52,582 nucleotides of DNA from Alphaproteobacteria bacterium (GCA_017436325.1 JAFSDI010000001.1:1-52582), one strand, 5' to 3'. Positions 7,265 to 16,208 are shown, counted from the first letter of the stretch. Numbers and translations: made by a program. The notes: generated from the letters alone by a model not told the origin.

Positions 7265-7289
7265 AAAAAAGCGCGCATTATATGCGCGC
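7265..7289 (-). terminator. Terminator of the pilus-like operon
   Basis: Eight-base-pair stem GCGCGCAT/ATGCGCGC (7282-7289 with 7271-7278), followed on the minus strand by TTTTTTG. It lies just after the stop codon at 7296. Confidence 0.85.
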
Positions 7290-7295
7290 AATTAA

Positions 7296-7649
7296 TTATT
7301 CAAACCAAATAAACGCATGACCTGATGGTGGTGTACCTGTCGGCTGTACCGTTGCAATTGTATTAAAACGCGCATCATTACCCGCGGCCACAGTATTTTG
7401 TACTGTACCAACCGGCAAACGTCCCACTGCAACAGTACCCGATGTTATATTATTTGCATTTGTTTGATCTACATTTTGCACATTAGCCAAACCAACCTGC
7501 CCCTTTGTAACAGAGTGCGGATTATCAGCATTATTTGCATGCACATCCAATTGCTGTTGCATATACGCAGAACTTGGAATACTTGCATTTGCATTCATCC
7601 CCGTAACAGTCATCAACAAAGCAGACGTTATAAAAGTTTTTTTAAACAT
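7296..7649 (-). CDS. Secreted protein with phage tail-fibre repeat motif
   Basis: 117 residues: a signal peptide (MFKKTFITSALLMTVTGMNANA), then NPHSVTKGQVGLANVQNVDQ and SGTVAVGRLPVG followed by NTVAAGNDARFN. This string is the repeat typical of phage tail fibres and collar proteins (NPHxVTKxQVGLxNVxN, then SGTLxxxRLP). Such repeats form trimeric beta-fibres in phages, but here the motif is fused to a bacterial export signal. A good ribosome site (GGGAGG) precedes the ATG at 7649. It is the last gene of an operon with a PilN-type secretin and a TcpQ-like protein, so a role as an exported minor fibre or adhesin component is plausible but not shown. The mature start (ASIPSSAYMQQQL) faintly resembles the SRGFF family. 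Confidence 0.75.
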   Translation of the reverse strand: MFKKTFITSALLMTVTGMNANASIPSSAYMQQQLDVHANNADNPHSVTKGQVGLANVQNVDQTNANNITSGTVAVGRLPVGTVQNTVAAGNDARFNTIATVQPTGTPPSGHAFIWFE

Positions 7650-7673
7650 AAAAGGCCTCCCTCATTTATATTA

Positions 7674-9302
7674 TTAATTCAATGGCGCACCCCAATTCTG
7701 CTGAATTCCACGTTCAACATCCATCGGACTGACCAACACTTGTGGTGTTAAGATAACAACCAAAACCTCTCTTGTTGCAGATGATTCACGCGAACCAGAC
7801 AGTGCCATAAAGTCCGGATTTCCCAACCCATAACGCGTGTCCTCATTTGTCTGTTTTTCAAACCCAGACAAGACCAACATCTGACCAGATTCCATAATAA
7901 TTTCCTGCATAAAACTACGCTCTTCAACCTCTGGCAACTGCAGAGTAACCTCTCCAATTGTTTGTGTTGACATACGCAATAATTCACGCACAGACATACG
8001 GAATAGCAGTAATATTTTACCATTTTCCAAAACATTTGGCAACAACTGCATTGTAAATCCTGTTTCTAGGTCATCTTGATCAACCGTACTGGATTCAACA
8101 GTTGTAAAATTACGTGATTCGAATCGTTTGATATATCCTGTTGTACGTGTATTACTAACCGGCGCCACACGATTTGAGCGTGTTGTCACCCCAACATTCG
8201 TAACCAAAGAAACCTTACCTTGTTTTGCCAATGCTTCAATCAATGCTGCACTACCTGCGACCCCTGACAAAGAACCATTCATAATTTGATCTTGAGTATA
8301 CGCCCCTTCGACAACTGTACCACCTTCGATATGCGTTGCACCTGTCAGCGCAGATACCGCATTTGATAAAACAGCAATATTCATTGAACTTGCCTCAGTC
8401 GATGCCAAGTTATTTTTTGGATTTGCAACAATATTCAATCCAGACGCAGAATTAATCGCGGCCGCCAAATTTAATCCAAACGCAGTATCATTTGATAATG
8501 TTACCTGCAAAACCTTTACATCAATCGTTACCAATTGGCTTAAACGTTTATTTTGTCTGTCGATATATTCACCAACACGCGCCAAAACAGACGGTGATGC
8601 TGTCACGGTTATCGTTCCCAAACTGCGCGATACAGTAAAGTCAGCATTACTACTTCTGCCTAATATAGAAGATATCGCATTTTCAACTTCATCCCATTCT
8701 TTTAACGTAGATTGTAATGAAACCTCGTTTGCGTTATCCGTTGACACAGATGTCTGATAAGACACCTCTGTCCCTAAGGCATACAATGTAAATGTACGCG
8801 TTTCTGTTTCATAGAAAACAATAGAATTTTTATCATAATACCACAACAAATCCAAATCTGTTGCGACCTGTGATAACAAACCTGACAACTTTCCAGTATA
8901 TGCAACATTAACTAATTTTCTAAGTTTTTCTTCTGAAACCTGACCATCAATTTTCACAGGAATTCCGGTTATAGAATAAATATCATTTGCCAAAACTTGC
9001 AACGAAACCGGCTCGTTCAACAAAATAGTAACCCCTGTATCCGATTCGAATTTTGCAGGCAAATTATTACGATGTTCTAATACAACAGACTTGTTCCCCA
9101 GCCAAACTCCTTCTGAGACAGAAACAGTATCGCCACTTGCAACCTTTGCACGCGGATTTTTCGCCATCTCAAACGCATCATAGGCATTAACAAAATCTTG
9201 ATCGACTGTTGCAGCCACCTTGGCCGATTCACGTTTTGCACAACCTGCAACGACCAACGCCCCCAACACACACACAGTAAAAATCTTTAATCTTTTCAGC
9301 AT
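7674..9302 (-). CDS. PilN-type secretin lipoprotein (type IVb pilus family)
   Basis: 542 residues, predicted to form the outer-membrane ring through which a type IVb pilus or pseudopilus passes. A lipoprotein signal ends in VVAGC (Cys about 21). A small N-terminal secretin domain lies about 85-170 (VTILLNEPVSLQVLANDIY to the VNVAYTGKLSGLLSQVATDL region), a second domain about 190-260 (SLGTITVTASPSVLARVGEY), and the secretin core about 265-530, with VLSGFEKQ and the closing REVLVVILTPQVL typical of the family. Ribosome site AGGAG is eight bases before the ATG. It is 32 bases downstream of the TcpQ-like gene, its expected partner. No pilin, ATPase or platform gene is in the window, so the rest of the machine lies elsewhere or is missing. 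Confidence 0.88.
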   Translation of the reverse strand: MLKRLKIFTVCVLGALVVAGCAKRESAKVAATVDQDFVNAYDAFEMAKNPRAKVASGDTVSVSEGVWLGNKSVVLEHRNNLPAKFESDTGVTILLNEPVSLQVLANDIYSITGIPVKIDGQVSEEKLRKLVNVAYTGKLSGLLSQVATDLDLLWYYDKNSIVFYETETRTFTLYALGTEVSYQTSVSTDNANEVSLQSTLKEWDEVENAISSILGRSSNADFTVSRSLGTITVTASPSVLARVGEYIDRQNKRLSQLVTIDVKVLQVTLSNDTAFGLNLAAAINSASGLNIVANPKNNLASTEASSMNIAVLSNAVSALTGATHIEGGTVVEGAYTQDQIMNGSLSGVAGSAALIEALAKQGKVSLVTNVGVTTRSNRVAPVSNTRTTGYIKRFESRNFTTVESSTVDQDDLETGFTMQLLPNVLENGKILLLFRMSVRELLRMSTQTIGEVTLQLPEVEERSFMQEIIMESGQMLVLSGFEKQTNEDTRYGLGNPDFMALSGSRESSATREVLVVILTPQVLVSPMDVERGIQQNWGAPLN

Positions 9303-9334
9303 AACATTATCTCCTAAATAGAAATTTAAACTCT

Positions 9335-10666
9335 CTATTCATCAACAGTTGAAATCACCAAAACCCTATTTCCCTTATAAAATTTCGCATATGGCACTGG
9401 GGTTGCACGGCCAAAATTACGAACCAATGCAGACGCCACATCAACAAAACGTCCTTTAAAGACCGCACTTGCCTCAATCGGGTATTCACGTGACGTTGTC
9501 CAAACCAAATCCCAACCTTCCTTATCTGCCCAAGACTGTAAAACCTGACGCAATGTTTGACCATTAACAACAACCCACGAACGAACCTGGTCCTTCAAAA
9601 CAATCGGTGCTTCTGCATCTGCAGACACATCCACCGCAATTTCAGTTTCTTCTTCTATATCAACCAGCGAATTATCAGCATAGAATGTATCCATCGGCAT
9701 CGCATCCAACACTTCTGCATTACCATTTACTTCTACAAACTCACCAGAATCGACAATCAATTCACTTTCATATGATGTAACAACAACCTTTCCATCATCA
9801 GCAACCGAAACAACAACACTGCCATCACCAGACGTTGCAACAACATCACCACCAGCAGTGGTAACAATATCTTCATTAACACCCAATACCGGTGCAGCAT
9901 TATCACCACGCGCCACAGCATTACTGCCACCGGTCACCGCCACAACATCACCACCCTTTTGGGCCACCCGACTAGCCCCCGTAGCAGTCACAACACCATC
10001 TGCCGAAATAACAATATTACCATCAGGCATAGAAACAGTTATACTCTTGCCATCAGACGACACAACAGCATTACCATTATCTAAAACCGCTTTTTTTACA
10101 TCAGCGCCCCCCACAACCGACTGCTTCATATTATTTTTTACAGCAAAAGCATTGTATTCATCTGCACCCCTGCCACAAACCTTGCGCCCACTGCGCGACA
10201 CAGCCAGCACACTGCCACCATCATCTTCTAGAACTTCGCGATGCAACAATGGCATCTCTGTACCAGACAAACACTCATCATCAAAACCAACAGGAATCTG
10301 ATTACCATGCAACATATTTGCACCACCAGACCAACCAGTAAACTCACCACGCGCGCCAATATTAAAATTATTTTCAATAATCAAATCTTCGCCCACTTTT
10401 GAAACAATGCGAATATTATCATCTCGGCGTTTTATCTTTGGATTACCTTTAAACCCCACCTCAACATCAGCCTCTGACCCGACCAATGGCCACGCAGGCA
10501 CTTTATTAAAAACCACCTGTTCTTGTTCCGCATAAGTCATATCTTCTGGAACATAATTTTCATCATAAAAAACTTCTGACGTAACAACCTGTTGCAAATC
10601 ATCGGACGCAAAGCACCCACCAGCCGCAGCCGCAAACATCGCAAAAAACAAGACCTTACGGAACAT
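9335..10666 (-). CDS. TcpQ/PilL C-terminal-domain protein, secretin partner
   Basis: 443 residues from the ATG at 10666 (the upstream GTG at 10672 lies against the ribosome site AAGGAAGG and is not used). A signal peptide (MFRKVLFFAMFAAAAGG, with a Cys that may be a lipid site) is followed by a long middle of short beta-forming repeats rich in Val, Asp and Gly (about 190-300, for example GKSITVSMPDGNIVISADG). The C-terminal ~85 residues match the TcpQ/PilL-C fold: SWVVVNGQTLRQVLQSWADK, GWDLVWTT, YPIEA and FKGRFVDVASALVRNF. In type IVb pili this domain stabilises the secretin. It starts the operon, from a strong promoter at 10699-10727. Confidence 0.82.
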   Translation of the reverse strand: MFRKVLFFAMFAAAAGGCFASDDLQQVVTSEVFYDENYVPEDMTYAEQEQVVFNKVPAWPLVGSEADVEVGFKGNPKIKRRDDNIRIVSKVGEDLIIENNFNIGARGEFTGWSGGANMLHGNQIPVGFDDECLSGTEMPLLHREVLEDDGGSVLAVSRSGRKVCGRGADEYNAFAVKNNMKQSVVGGADVKKAVLDNGNAVVSSDGKSITVSMPDGNIVISADGVVTATGASRVAQKGGDVVAVTGGSNAVARGDNAAPVLGVNEDIVTTAGGDVVATSGDGSVVVSVADDGKVVVTSYESELIVDSGEFVEVNGNAEVLDAMPMDTFYADNSLVDIEEETEIAVDVSADAEAPIVLKDQVRSWVVVNGQTLRQVLQSWADKEGWDLVWTTSREYPIEASAVFKGRFVDVASALVRNFGRATPVPYAKFYKGNRVLVISTVDE

Positions 10667-10698
10667 AAACACCTTCCTTTCTTCCTACTTTATTAATT

Positions 10699-10727
10699 AT
10701 TATAGCAATTTGACCGAATCTGTGCAA
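10699..10727 (-). promoter_or_regulatory. Promoter of the pilus-like operon
   Basis: Minus strand: TTGCAC (10722-10727), 17-base spacer, TATAAT (10699-10704) with TGC before it (extended -10). Close to consensus in all parts. Confidence 0.8.
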
Positions 10728-10788
10728 GACCTAAAAACAACTGCAAAAAAATTCAAAAAAGATAAATTTCTGCGAATCGATAAAAGTA

Positions 10789-10797
10789 TGCTATACT
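10789..10797 (+). promoter_or_regulatory. Extended -10 promoter of the suf operon
   Basis: TGCTATACT (TG at 10789-10790, -10 at 10792-10797), 43 bases before the first gene. No convincing -35. It probably drives 10841-15386. Confidence 0.6.
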
Positions 10798-10840
10798 AAC
10801 AAACAAAACACAAAGAAGAACAAAAGGAAAAATAAAAACA

Positions 10841-11383
10841 ATGCAAAGTGCTATTATTCTAATTTTATTAACCATAATTGCAATCGCGACAGGCGCCCTG
10901 TCGATATACATACGCCGAACAAACACCCACATTACAAATCTTAACAAAGCACTGGAACATCAATACAATCTGTTGGTAAAGATTCAATCGACACTAAAAA
11001 ACAAATCAGCAACAAATGCCGTTGCCGAACACGCAGAGATGATATATCAAGATTTACTACAGAACCTGATACCAATTATGGCGGCAATTGACATTATGCC
11101 ACGCAACACACCTGAACACGCATTATGGCGTGCGCTTGGCGGCATAATGGATGAATATGCAAAAAATCCATTTGCGCTTGAAAAATTACGTCGCGCAATA
11201 AAATTAGATTCCGAAGTAATTCGAAACATTGACAACTATATGCGCCGTGCAGACATTTTTTTACACCATCTAACAACGACAGAACCTGATGGACTGCTGT
11301 CATCGACATTTACAGACGGCCTGTTGGGACAATCACTTGCATTTTTCGCCCAGGCCAAACAGCTTGCCAATCAAAGTGATTAA
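10841..11383 (+). CDS. Membrane-anchored protein of unknown function, first gene of the suf operon
   Basis: 180 residues. One N-terminal membrane segment (SAIILILLTIIAIATGALSIYI) is followed by a helical cytoplasmic part with few hydrophobic stretches, including LIPIMAAIDIMPRNTPEHALW and a C-terminal helix (AFFAQAKQLANQ). No cysteines or motif that I recognise. AAAAGG upstream supports the ATG at 10841. The stop is two bases before sufB, so it is probably co-translated with it. Whether it is functionally linked to Fe-S assembly is unknown. Confidence 0.75.
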   Translation: MQSAIILILLTIIAIATGALSIYIRRTNTHITNLNKALEHQYNLLVKIQSTLKNKSATNAVAEHAEMIYQDLLQNLIPIMAAIDIMPRNTPEHALWRALGGIMDEYAKNPFALEKLRRAIKLDSEVIRNIDNYMRRADIFLHHLTTTEPDGLLSSTFTDGLLGQSLAFFAQAKQLANQSD

Positions 11384-11385
11384 TT

Positions 11386-12714
11386 ATGCCAAAACTATCC
11401 AGCGCACTTATCACAGAAATATCAAAACTACGTCACGAACCAGAATGGTTACTGCAATGGCGCCTGTCTGCCTTTGACCAGTGGCAAAAGATGTCAGCAC
11501 CAACATGGGGTGAATTAAAAATACCTGAAATAAATTTTGACGAATTAAATTATTATAATGCACCAGGCGCAATTGACAATTCAGACCTTGAAAAAATATA
11601 CGATAAGATGGGGCTGCCAGACAGCGAAAAAAAAGCCCTGCTTGGTATGGCAACAGACACAGTCATAGACAGTCGTTCTGTACACACATCATACCAAACA
11701 GAACTAAAAAAACTAGGTATTATATTCCTGCCATTTTCAGATGCCGTTCAACAATACCCTGAATTAGTAAAAAAACATCTTGGGACAGTTGTCCCGACTA
11801 ATGACAACTATTATGCCGCGCTAAATGCTGCAGTATTTTCAGATGGAACATTCGTATATATCCCCCCAGAAACAAAATGCCCAATTGATTTAGCCAGTTA
11901 CTTCAGAATAGAAACTGCGAAAATCGGGCAATTTGAACGCACCCTTATAATCGCAGACACAGGCTCAGAATTAACGTATATGGAAGGATGCAGCGCCCCC
12001 CGCCGCCCCAACCACCAACTGCACAGTGGTGTTGTCGAAATTATCGTAAAACAAAATGCCACCGTAAAATACGCAACTGTTCAAAATTGGTATTCAGGCA
12101 AATTTGATGGCACCAAGAATACCGGCGGAATCCTAAATTTTGTTACTAAACGTGGTCGCTGTGATGAAAATGCAAAATTATTATGGACACAAATGGAAAT
12201 TGGATCTGCATTAACCTGGAAATACCCATCAACTATTTTATCTGGGAAAAATTCATTCAGTGATTTTTACTCTCTATCAATAACGCGTGACGGACAAATG
12301 GCAGATACGGGCACCAAGATGATTCACATTGGCGATAACAGCACATCAAACATAGTTTCATATGGTGTTGCGACAGACTTTTCGACCCAGACATTTCGCA
12401 GTTTAATTTCATTTATTGGCCACGACTGTACCAATGCATCAAAATGCGACAGCAAAATCATTGGCCATAACGCAACTGCGAACACCCTGCCCCATATAAT
12501 ACACGGTGGAACAAACAACAACATATCACACGAAGCAACAACAGGTGCCATAGATGCCGCAACACTAACTTATTTAAATATGGCTGGCATAGAAACAGAC
12601 AGTGCAATCGCATTAATTATCGGCGCAACTGCCAGCCCCGTATTATCAAGACTGCCGATGGAATTTCTAGTTGAATCGAAACAACTAATTCAAATGGCAC
12701 TATCAAAGGACTAA
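11386..12714 (+). CDS. sufB: Fe-S cluster assembly scaffold SufB
   Basis: Core scaffold of the SUF system; with SufC it assembles Fe-S clusters in the cytoplasm. The 442 residues are shorter than the common 470-495. The C-terminal half has the family core: MEGCSAP, HSGVVEIIV, NFVTKRGRC (with the Cys region used for sulfur handling), GSALTWKYPS, ADTGTKMIHIG and the closing DSAIALIIGAT. The N-terminal region is reduced. sufC follows after four bases. No sufD gene is seen in the operon or elsewhere in the window, so SufB may act as a homodimer with SufC here. Cysteine desulfurase and SufE lie 23 kb away at 34.6-36.4 kb. Confidence 0.95.
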   Translation: MPKLSSALITEISKLRHEPEWLLQWRLSAFDQWQKMSAPTWGELKIPEINFDELNYYNAPGAIDNSDLEKIYDKMGLPDSEKKALLGMATDTVIDSRSVHTSYQTELKKLGIIFLPFSDAVQQYPELVKKHLGTVVPTNDNYYAALNAAVFSDGTFVYIPPETKCPIDLASYFRIETAKIGQFERTLIIADTGSELTYMEGCSAPRRPNHQLHSGVVEIIVKQNATVKYATVQNWYSGKFDGTKNTGGILNFVTKRGRCDENAKLLWTQMEIGSALTWKYPSTILSGKNSFSDFYSLSITRDGQMADTGTKMIHIGDNSTSNIVSYGVATDFSTQTFRSLISFIGHDCTNASKCDSKIIGHNATANTLPHIIHGGTNNNISHEATTGAIDAATLTYLNMAGIETDSAIALIIGATASPVLSRLPMEFLVESKQLIQMALSKD

Positions 12715-12718
12715 GGAA

Positions 12719-13396
12719 ATGCTAACTATTGAAAATCTAACTGTAAATTTTGGCGACAAAGAATTATTACACAACATAAATATGCGCATAAAATCCGGCG
12801 CACGTCATTTACTATGTGGTCACAATGGTTCTGGCAAATCAAGTCTTGTACGCACAATTGCAGGGGACCCAGATTATACAATTACATCGGGGAAAATAAT
12901 ATTCAACGACACAGACATTACAAACGAAGGCCCCACCAGACGTGCCTTACTAGGAATATTTCTTGGTGCACAACACGTGCCAGAAATTGCAGGCTTATCC
13001 GTGCTAAGTTTTCTTAAACACTCATGTATTGCGCACAAACATTTTCAAACAGGTCACGAACTATCAATGGGTGAATTCTTAGAAAATCTTGAAAGATATC
13101 GCACCCAACTAAACATTCCTCGCGAATGGTTAAACCGCAGTATGAATCTTGGTTTTTCTGGTGGCGAACGCAAACGACTGATGTTACTGCAATTATTGAT
13201 GACGCAACCACTATTTGCAATACTTGACGAACCAGATTCAGGTGCAGACACATCAACCCAGCAAACAATCGCTGATACAATAAAATCAATGTCAAACACA
13301 ACATTTTTATTTATCAGTCATCAAACTGCATTTACAAACTTAATTTCACCAACAGACACAACAACTTTATCTGACGGAAAAATTATGCTACAATAA
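12719..13396 (+). CDS. sufC: Fe-S assembly ATPase SufC
   Basis: ABC-type ATPase that drives conformational change of the SufB scaffold. 225 residues with Walker A GHNGSGKS (about 34-41), the SufC-specific GAQHVPEIAGLSV region, the ABC signature GFSGGERKR (about 143-151), Walker B with FAILDEPDSGAD, and the switch His in FLFISHQTAF. It is slightly shorter than typical (about 250). AAGGA lies just before the ATG. Position next to sufB confirms the role. Confidence 0.96.
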   Translation: MLTIENLTVNFGDKELLHNINMRIKSGARHLLCGHNGSGKSSLVRTIAGDPDYTITSGKIIFNDTDITNEGPTRRALLGIFLGAQHVPEIAGLSVLSFLKHSCIAHKHFQTGHELSMGEFLENLERYRTQLNIPREWLNRSMNLGFSGGERKRLMLLQLLMTQPLFAILDEPDSGADTSTQQTIADTIKSMSNTTFLFISHQTAFTNLISPTDTTTLSDGKIMLQ

Positions 13397-13423
13397 CAAC
13401 AAACAAGAATCAAAGGATAACAT

Positions 13424-14350
13424 ATGACACAAAATTCAAACCTAAGACTTTCCGATTGGCTATTTTGGCGCCCATTAAAATTTTCAGCATCAATATTCAT
13501 ATTAACGACAATCGCCACATTTCTATACACTGGATTTTTTGTCTTGCTTGGAACAAATATATCACCAATTCCACTCATATTAATAATGACGTGCATCTTC
13601 ATTTATTGCACAGCCAAATTAATAAAGAAACTGCCGCAATCAGATATGAATCAAACATCATTTATCGCGATTCACAACGCACAAACAATTCTATATTGTA
13701 TTTATCTGCTTATATCGTACACAATACTTATCAAGTATATACAATCTAGCATTAATAATTTACTATTATTGCAACACGCACCGACACTATTTACATCCGT
13801 ATTACTAACATTTTTTGTGTTATTCTTTTTATCGATGCTTGGGCTACTTATTTCGAACCTATACGCTAAATATCGCCGTATACGCGCAATTGGTATCCCG
13901 ACACATAAAATAATTTTAAGCATACCTTTTGGTTTTTCTGCACTATGGCTGGCTGGATATATCCTGCCTGAAAAAGACAACAAAAAACAAATCAAAAACA
14001 TAAAATCAAAATGGTATCAAAACTTCACAAGTTGGATTGTATCCAACCAAACAAATACTATATTATCATTTATATTAATCACAATTTGTTCGGGTTTGTT
14101 ATTTAATTTTAACAAAACACTATTAACACTAATGTACAGTTTAATCTTTGGCATATGGGTTATTCAAATTGGTGTCAAGAAATTCACAAAACAGATTAAT
14201 AACGCATATGCAAATATGGCTATTATTTCAAATATATTGCTGATTATAATTCTTTTAACCATCAAAATCAGCACACCAACAATCGCCCCAGATGTACACG
14301 TAAACATCATTGAAACAACACAAATCAACACAGGACTTACAAATGAATAA
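13424..14350 (+). CDS. Polytopic membrane protein of unknown function
   Basis: 308 residues with about six or seven membrane segments (for example FSASIFILTTIATFLYTGFF, IPLILIMTCIFIYC, LFTSVLLTFFVLFFLSMLGL, ILSFILITICSGLLF, IISNILLIIILLTI). Short basic loops, no cysteine pairs and no transporter signature that I recognise. AAGGA precedes the ATG. It overlaps the next gene by eight bases, which suggests tight co-expression with the AI-2E-type exporter. Function unknown; it sits where sufD would often be found but bears no resemblance to it. Confidence 0.75.
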   Translation: MTQNSNLRLSDWLFWRPLKFSASIFILTTIATFLYTGFFVLLGTNISPIPLILIMTCIFIYCTAKLIKKLPQSDMNQTSFIAIHNAQTILYCIYLLISYTILIKYIQSSINNLLLLQHAPTLFTSVLLTFFVLFFLSMLGLLISNLYAKYRRIRAIGIPTHKIILSIPFGFSALWLAGYILPEKDNKKQIKNIKSKWYQNFTSWIVSNQTNTILSFILITICSGLLFNFNKTLLTLMYSLIFGIWVIQIGVKKFTKQINNAYANMAIISNILLIIILLTIKISTPTIAPDVHVNIIETTQINTGLTNE

Positions 14351-15386
14351 ACTATTAATATTTATCGGACTAATACTAACCTTGTGGTTTGGTCGCTCTA
14401 TCATAATACCATTATTAATTGCCACATTTTTATGGTATCTGATGAACGCGATATCTGATTATTATCGCAAGATATTTCCAACAGAAAAATCACAAAAATA
14501 CAACAGCAAGCCATGGCAAATAACATTCAATTGGCTGTCTGGCATTGGTACACTTATAACTGTAATAGCTGTTGGTTATCTATTTGTTACACAAATTCGT
14601 CCGATGTTTTCAGAATTACTTGCAGCCCTTCCTGCATTACAAGAAAAACTTATTACTTTTGGCACCTACCTATCAAATTCTGTTGGCATAAAATTTGACG
14701 CGAATATGATACCAAACATAACAAAGATTGCTGCAAACATCGGCTCATCTGTTGCCAGCCTTGCAGCATCAATGGGAATGGTTTTTGTATATATGATATT
14801 TATGTTCATTGAACAAAGTACATTTAATCAAAAATTCCAAGCAATGTTTCCAAACAAGCGCCAATCCAAAAAAATACGCTATATAATCGACAGCATTGAT
14901 ACAAATATGAAAAAATATTTATTTGTTAAAACTGCTATTTCCGGCATAACTGGTGTTGCTTCGTATATATGGTTGCAACTAATTAATGTTGAATTTGCAG
15001 GCGTCTGGGCGTTTATTGTATTCATAACCAGCTATATCCCAACAATTGGTGCAATTGTTGCATGCAGTCTGCCAATTTTATATTCGCTTGTATCCGGCCC
15101 ATCATTACAACAACCGATATTAACCGCCATCGGACTTATTGGATTACAGATATTATTTGGCAATATCATCGAACCAAAATTAACAGGCAAGACATTAAAT
15201 CTTTCCACACTTGCGATATTAATCAACCTTGTATTTTGGGGAATGGTATGGGGTATCGCAGGTATGTTTTTCAGTGTACCAATCTTGGTTGCAGTTCTTA
15301 TTATCTGTGCCCAATTTGACACAACGCGCCCCATTGCAATACTATTATCTGCTGATGGAAATATCCCCGACAAAAACGAAGATTAA
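14343..15386 (+). CDS. AI-2E family transporter (PerM/YdiK type)
   Basis: 347 residues from the ATG at 14343, chosen because AGGA lies seven bases upstream; a TTG further upstream (14310) lies inside the preceding gene and has no ribosome site. The layout fits the family: three N-terminal membrane segments, a long periplasmic-side helical region (about 75-140), and a C-terminal block of segments with YIPTIGAIVACSLPILYSLV and GNIIEPKLTGKTLNLSTLAILI, the family's hallmark stretch. Family members export small molecules, or sodium in exchange for protons in some cases. The substrate here is unknown. Confidence 0.9.
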   Translation: MNKLLIFIGLILTLWFGRSIIIPLLIATFLWYLMNAISDYYRKIFPTEKSQKYNSKPWQITFNWLSGIGTLITVIAVGYLFVTQIRPMFSELLAALPALQEKLITFGTYLSNSVGIKFDANMIPNITKIAANIGSSVASLAASMGMVFVYMIFMFIEQSTFNQKFQAMFPNKRQSKKIRYIIDSIDTNMKKYLFVKTAISGITGVASYIWLQLINVEFAGVWAFIVFITSYIPTIGAIVACSLPILYSLVSGPSLQQPILTAIGLIGLQILFGNIIEPKLTGKTLNLSTLAILINLVFWGMVWGIAGMFFSVPILVAVLIICAQFDTTRPIAILLSADGNIPDKNED

Positions 15387-15401
15387 AAAGTTCTATACGC
15401 A

Positions 15402-15432
15402 TAAAAACCGGTCTTTTTTTCAATTAAGACCG
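15402..15432 (-). terminator. Terminator of ruvX
   Basis: Minus strand: CGGTCTT (15426-15432, within the last codons of ruvX) pairs with AAGACCG (15409-15415), followed by GTTTTT. The stop codon lies inside the hairpin. Confidence 0.75.
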
Positions 15433-15873
15433 ATTAATTATTGCAATTGCATTTTCCAATATTACACGCGCAGATTCTGAATCTAATCTTTCCTTTATAT
15501 CACGCAGTCTGACCCGCCCCATTTCTTCTTGGGCAACAACCGAAGTCAAATTTTCTTCCAGCATACAAATTGGCAAATCAATTTTTTCCGACAACTGCGT
15601 TACAAATTCCCGCACCAAAGCAGTTGTCTCAGAATCACTGCCATCATTATGCACAGGCAATCCCACAATAATTCCGACCACACCCTCTTCCACTGCAGAT
15701 TTTGCAATAATATCTGCCCAATTATTTTGACCAGACTTAAAATTTAACACAGGACGCATAAAAACAAATTGTCGCGTTGCATCTGATACCGCCAACCCAA
15801 TGCGCCGCATTCCCCAGTCAACCCCTAAAACGCGCCCCAAACGCGGAAAAACCTTGAAATCTGATAAAATCAT
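15424..15873 (-). CDS. ruvX: YqgF/RuvX family resolvase-like nuclease
   Basis: 149 residues of the RNase H-like fold. The first acidic motif is GVDWGMRRIGLAVSD (about 17-31), the second strand carries GIIVGLPVHNDG, and the last motif DSESARVILENAIAI holds the final Asp. The family acts in pre-16S rRNA processing and has been proposed as a Holliday junction resolvase. AAGGA is upstream of the ATG at 15873. It is divergent from gatC, with only 37 bases between starts, so control regions must overlap. Confidence 0.93.
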   Translation of the reverse strand: MILSDFKVFPRLGRVLGVDWGMRRIGLAVSDATRQFVFMRPVLNFKSGQNNWADIIAKSAVEEGVVGIIVGLPVHNDGSDSETTALVREFVTQLSEKIDLPICMLEENLTSVVAQEEMGRVRLRDIKERLDSESARVILENAIAIINRS

Positions 15874-15910
15874 AGTATAATTCCTTTACTTTACAAATAT
15901 AGGATTGAAA

Positions 15911-16207
15911 ATGGCATTTAGCAAGCAACAATTACAAAAATTCGCTGATTTAATACAGATTGAAATAACCCCCGAAGAAATGGAAAAAATGAACATTGAT
16001 TCTGTTGTTGAATGGCTGGATAAATTAAAGCAAATTGATACAACTGGTGTAAAACCTTTACTAAATCCATCTGAACATAAATTACCCACACGCGCAGACA
16101 TTGTCACAGATGGCAACATTCGCGACTTGATTCTGGCAAACACACCTGATAATGCCGGCACATCACGCGGTTATTTTGCGGTACCAAAAATTATGGACGG
16201 AGAATAA
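15911..16207 (+). CDS. gatC: Glu/Asp-tRNA amidotransferase subunit C
   Basis: 98 residues from the ATG at 15911; AGGA six bases upstream decides against a TTG at 15905. GatC wraps around GatA and stabilises the GatCAB complex that converts Glu-tRNA(Gln) and Asp-tRNA(Asn). Family features: FADLIQIEITPEE at the N-terminus, VVEWLDKLKQIDTTGVKPL in the middle and a C-terminal part ending in GYFAVPKIMDGE (VPxxx motif). Two unrelated genes separate it from gatA. Confidence 0.95.
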   Translation: MAFSKQQLQKFADLIQIEITPEEMEKMNIDSVVEWLDKLKQIDTTGVKPLLNPSEHKLPTRADIVTDGNIRDLILANTPDNAGTSRGYFAVPKIMDGE

Positions 16208-16208
16208 A

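Noticed and set aside
7021-7295. ORFs of 64-85 codons on both strands in the leader-RNA region
   Set aside because: They lack ribosome sites, are not preserved in the homologous leader at 38071-38336 and overlap conserved stems and promoter.
14310-14342. TTG start for the AI-2E transporter
   Set aside because: Lies inside the preceding gene without a ribosome site; the ATG at 14343 has AGGA at good spacing.
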